DNA of 64,000 nucleotides from Algoriphagus chordae (GTDB lineage Bacteria > Bacteroidota > Bacteroidia > Cytophagales > Cyclobacteriaceae). The stretch spans positions 1-64,000 of the forward strand of contig NZ_QKZT01000018.1 of assembly GCF_003254055.1 (NCBI RefSeq), in the 5' to 3' direction. Made by a program: the position numbers and the translations under genes. The notes beneath the pieces were generated by a model. That model was not told the origin of the DNA and did no database searches. It was given only the letters and a program-made list of their open reading frames with translations. Of this stretch, positions 61,947 to 64,000 are shown piece after piece. Position 1 is the first letter of the stretch, and every line of letters begins with the position of its first letter.

Positions 61947-63104
61947 TTACTTTTCTCTGATCTTCATAAAAACATAGGTGAATCCAAAGCCTAGCAAGCC
62001 TAGCAAACAGGATAAAATCACCGCACCAACCAAATATTGATGGATTTGTAGATAAATCGTTTCAACAGATATGTCAGAAAAATCTGGAATTAACACTTTC
62101 TCTTTGACAAAAAAACCTCCAAAAAAGTAACTGGATATAATAATCAGAGGAATCATTGGCGGTAAAGAAATATTAGAAAACGTGACGACAATGACACGAT
62201 TCAGCTTCAGAAGGCTGGCTACAAAAAATGCTGCAAACATCTGAAACCCCCATATAGGGAATACGCCAAAAAACAATCCTAAGCCTACAGCACCTGCCAT
62301 ATGTGTAGGATCGTCCTGATGTTTTTGGAATTCTCTTTTGATTTGCGTGAAAATGTTTTTTTCTCCCTTCGTGAAAAACAAGCGCTTGGGTGCATAGTAA
62401 CCCAAAGCCAAAATCAACAAAACTATATTCAATACTGAAATCCTGCTGAAGTCTGTAAATGGTCTAAAGTGACTAACACGATCTTCAGGATAATTCACTG
62501 CTACTGGCACTTCCTTGATCGGAATTCCTGCCCATGCCAGGCGAACGATGACTTCAATCTCAAATTCGAACTTCTTGGTAAACCACCTTTTCTTAGCAAT
62601 CGCTGCCAAAGGATATGCTCTAAAACCTGTTTGTGTGTCTGAAAGCTTAATTCCCGTATCCACCCAAAACCAGAAATTACTGAAGTTATTACCGAAACTG
62701 CTCTTCTTTGGAATCCCATCTTGAGCCATATTTCGCGAACCCATCAGCACAGTCTCCGTCTCCTGAAGCTGGATTTGCTCCATTAGGTCACTGATATTCT
62801 CTGGTTCATGCTGCCCATCGGAATCCAGCGTCACGGCATAATCATACCCTAAGTTGAACAAATGCTCAAAGCCTTTTCGCAAAGCATAGCCCTTTCCACG
62901 ATTGTTCGGATAACTTATGTAATCCAAGTCAGGAAAGCTTGCCAAAATAGATTCAGTACTATCTGTCGAGCCATCATTTACCACCAATAAATCAGGGCAA
63001 ATCGTCAATACTTCCGAAATCACTTCACGAAGTGTCGCCTCATTATTATAAGTAGGTATGATAATACAAACTCTATTTTCCATCAAACTGGGCTGTAAAG
63101 ACAT
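61947..63104 (-). CDS. Glycosyltransferase family 2 fused to DUF2062
   Basis: The 385-residue fusion has a GT2 domain (residues about 8-230: VCIIIPTYNNEATLREVISE, VNDGSTDSTESI, LDSDGQHEPENISDLMEQ as the DxD site) and then a DUF2062 domain with three helices (HMAGAVGLGLFFGVFPIWGF). An ATG at 63104 starts immediately after the deacetylase stop; a second ATG at 63083 is the more usual family start (MENRVCIIIPTYNN). Same strand as the deacetylase. Confidence 0.88.
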   Translation of the reverse strand: MSLQPSLMENRVCIIIPTYNNEATLREVISEVLTICPDLLVVNDGSTDSTESILASFPDLDYISYPNNRGKGYALRKGFEHLFNLGYDYAVTLDSDGQHEPENISDLMEQIQLQETETVLMGSRNMAQDGIPKKSSFGNNFSNFWFWVDTGIKLSDTQTGFRAYPLAAIAKKRWFTKKFEFEIEVIVRLAWAGIPIKEVPVAVNYPEDRVSHFRPFTDFSRISVLNIVLLILALGYYAPKRLFFTKGEKNIFTQIKREFQKHQDDPTHMAGAVGLGLFFGVFPIWGFQMFAAFFVASLLKLNRVIVVTFSNISLPPMIPLIIISSYFFGGFFVKEKVLIPDFSDISVETIYLQIHQYLVGAVILSCLLGLLGFGFTYVFMKIREK

Positions 63105-63836
63105 TTAATTCAATTCAGCTTTTAAGGTGAGGTTTCTGCTTTTCAGCGCTATGATCAGGGATTCCAACAATGAAACAGTCAGTTCTTGAGTGTCATGCAA
63201 GAGTACAATATCTGATCCTTTTATTTCCTGGCTCAGGTTTTCGAGCAATTTCTTAGGGTCACTTTTGACGGTATCAAAACTCCGCACAGACCAACCCACA
63301 GAGCTAAACCCACATTCCTTGAGCGCTGAGGCAATATTCGGGTTGGTCAGACCAAAGGGTGGTCTATACCAATTCCCTGCACTTGGAACCACCTTGAGTA
63401 ATTCCTCATGTCCTTTAGCGATATCTGTCCTTGTTCGGAGTTTATTCCATAGCCCAATTTTAGAATCATGACTAAAAGAATGACTTCCTAGCAAATGTCC
63501 CTCTGCATGGATTCTCTGAACTAGTGCTTCATTGCCTTTTATTTTTTTTCCGATCAGGAAAAACATTGCTGTCGCACCCTGCTTATTCAAAATATCTAAA
63601 ATCAATGGCGTGTTCAATGGATCAGGGCCATCATCAAAACTTAGTAAGACGTTATTTTCGCTTGTTTTGAATATAGACTCCACAAAAAACTGAGCACGAA
63701 GAAACATAGACATCCCAAACAAAAAGAGCACAAGACCCAAAGCCAATGCGATCAAATAATAGTTGGAAATCGAAGTCAGCAATATCCTGATCGCTGCCAA
63801 AATCGCTATCACTAAAACTACCTGAGTTTTACTCAT
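63105..63836 (-). CDS. Polysaccharide deacetylase family protein (NodB homology)
   Basis: The 243-residue protein has an N-terminal membrane helix (about residues 5-45) and a NodB domain: VLLSFDDGPDPLNTPLILDI (catalytic Asp), GHLLGSHSFSHDS (zinc His pair) and RPPFGLTNPNIASAL. It is probably a membrane-anchored deacetylase of a glycan or lipid. I take the ATG at 63836; an in-frame TTG lies two codons upstream. It is adjacent to the GT2-DUF2062 gene, which suggests joint work on a glycan or glycolipid. Confidence 0.9.
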   Translation of the reverse strand: MSKTQVVLVIAILAAIRILLTSISNYYLIALALGLVLFLFGMSMFLRAQFFVESIFKTSENNVLLSFDDGPDPLNTPLILDILNKQGATAMFFLIGKKIKGNEALVQRIHAEGHLLGSHSFSHDSKIGLWNKLRTRTDIAKGHEELLKVVPSAGNWYRPPFGLTNPNIASALKECGFSSVGWSVRSFDTVKSDPKKLLENLSQEIKGSDIVLLHDTQELTVSLLESLIIALKSRNLTLKAELN

Positions 63837-63878
63837 GTACAAATAACGTTAATCCCATTCCAAACAAGCCTCGTATTT

Positions 63879-64000
63879 TCAAATAGAGTCTAAGTTCATT
63901 TTTATACCCGCCGCTTTCACCAAATAAAGCTTAAGCTGATAATGATCCTGATAGACATCTACCCAGCCTCCTAAACAATAATTTGCTTTGCCACTAGAAA
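63879..64000 (-). CDS. Partial gene, C-terminus only, continues off the right edge
   Basis: About 39 residues are visible: SSGKANYCLGGWVDVYQDHY, then QLKLYLVKAAGIKMNLDSI and a TGA at 63879-63881. No family was recognised from this fragment. It lies 42 bases upstream of the deacetylase gene in the same direction and probably shares its transcript. Confidence 0.45.
   Translation of the reverse strand, partial: SSGKANYCLGGWVDVYQDHYQLKLYLVKAAGIKMNLDSI

Overview
The window looks like chromosomal DNA from a Bacteroidota bacterium, probably Cytophagales (Cyclobacteriaceae or Algoriphagus-like). This is inferred from four things: TAnnTTTG-type -7 promoter boxes, genes that mostly lack Shine-Dalgarno sites, many secreted proteins ending their signal in a Q residue or a lipobox cysteine, and Bacteroidota families such as NVEALA-like peptides beside 6-bladed beta-propellers, WbqC and fused GT2-DUF2062. 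Most of the window is housekeeping. No phage, plasmid or CRISPR locus is visible.

Layout, left half. 1-250 is the 5' end of an IS1380-type transposase, next to a lipoprotein gene put out of frame by a G9 tract. Then come aconitase (acnA), a membrane EEP-family enzyme, the mlaE-mlaF-mlaD lipid transport operon, a DUF389 membrane protein, an outer-membrane barrel, a YCII protein and glutaminase. At 13.1-16.2 kb a PadR regulator heads four overlapping genes for membrane proteins with similar N-terminal helical domains. typA, an aldo/keto reductase, a Dabb protein, an S41 protease, an M1/M24 peptidase pair, a universal stress protein and a BCCT transporter follow. After a DUF433/DUF5615 toxin-antitoxin pair comes the second half of histidine biosynthesis (hisH-hisA-hisF-hisIE, minus strand) with a phenylalanine hydroxylase upstream.

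Accessory island, 33.1-38.5 kb. This AT-rich stretch holds a small HTH gene, a 6x10-bp tandem repeat, two copies of a [glycosyltransferase 3' fragment - small exported four-cysteine peptide - beta-propeller lipoprotein or exported protein] cassette, and an IS1595-like transposase relic. The two peptides share a conserved leader but have unrelated mature parts. This is the most interesting locus in the window.

Right half. plsC, a barrel/lipoprotein pair, a CBS-domain cystathionine beta-synthase, an ABC exporter, pyrR-pyrB, an EVE protein with a secreted protein, a PolX/PHP protein with a degenerate polymerase site, clpC, WbqC-Sua5-Nudix, and mltG-thioesterase-YihY. These are followed by tRNA-Ser(UGA) with a near-perfect Bacteroidota promoter, a frameshifted methyltransferase, a lipocalin-like protein, and a GT2-DUF2062/polysaccharide deacetylase pair that continues off the right edge.

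Intergenic spacers carry at least four families of palindromic repeats: long perfect hairpins flanked by CGGCAAGCTCG-like arms, GACGGGAGACCGAAG palindromes, GTCCTGCTTCT palindromes, and ACGATTTACGA elements that punctuate the his operon. All product names come from reading motifs by eye; no database search was run.
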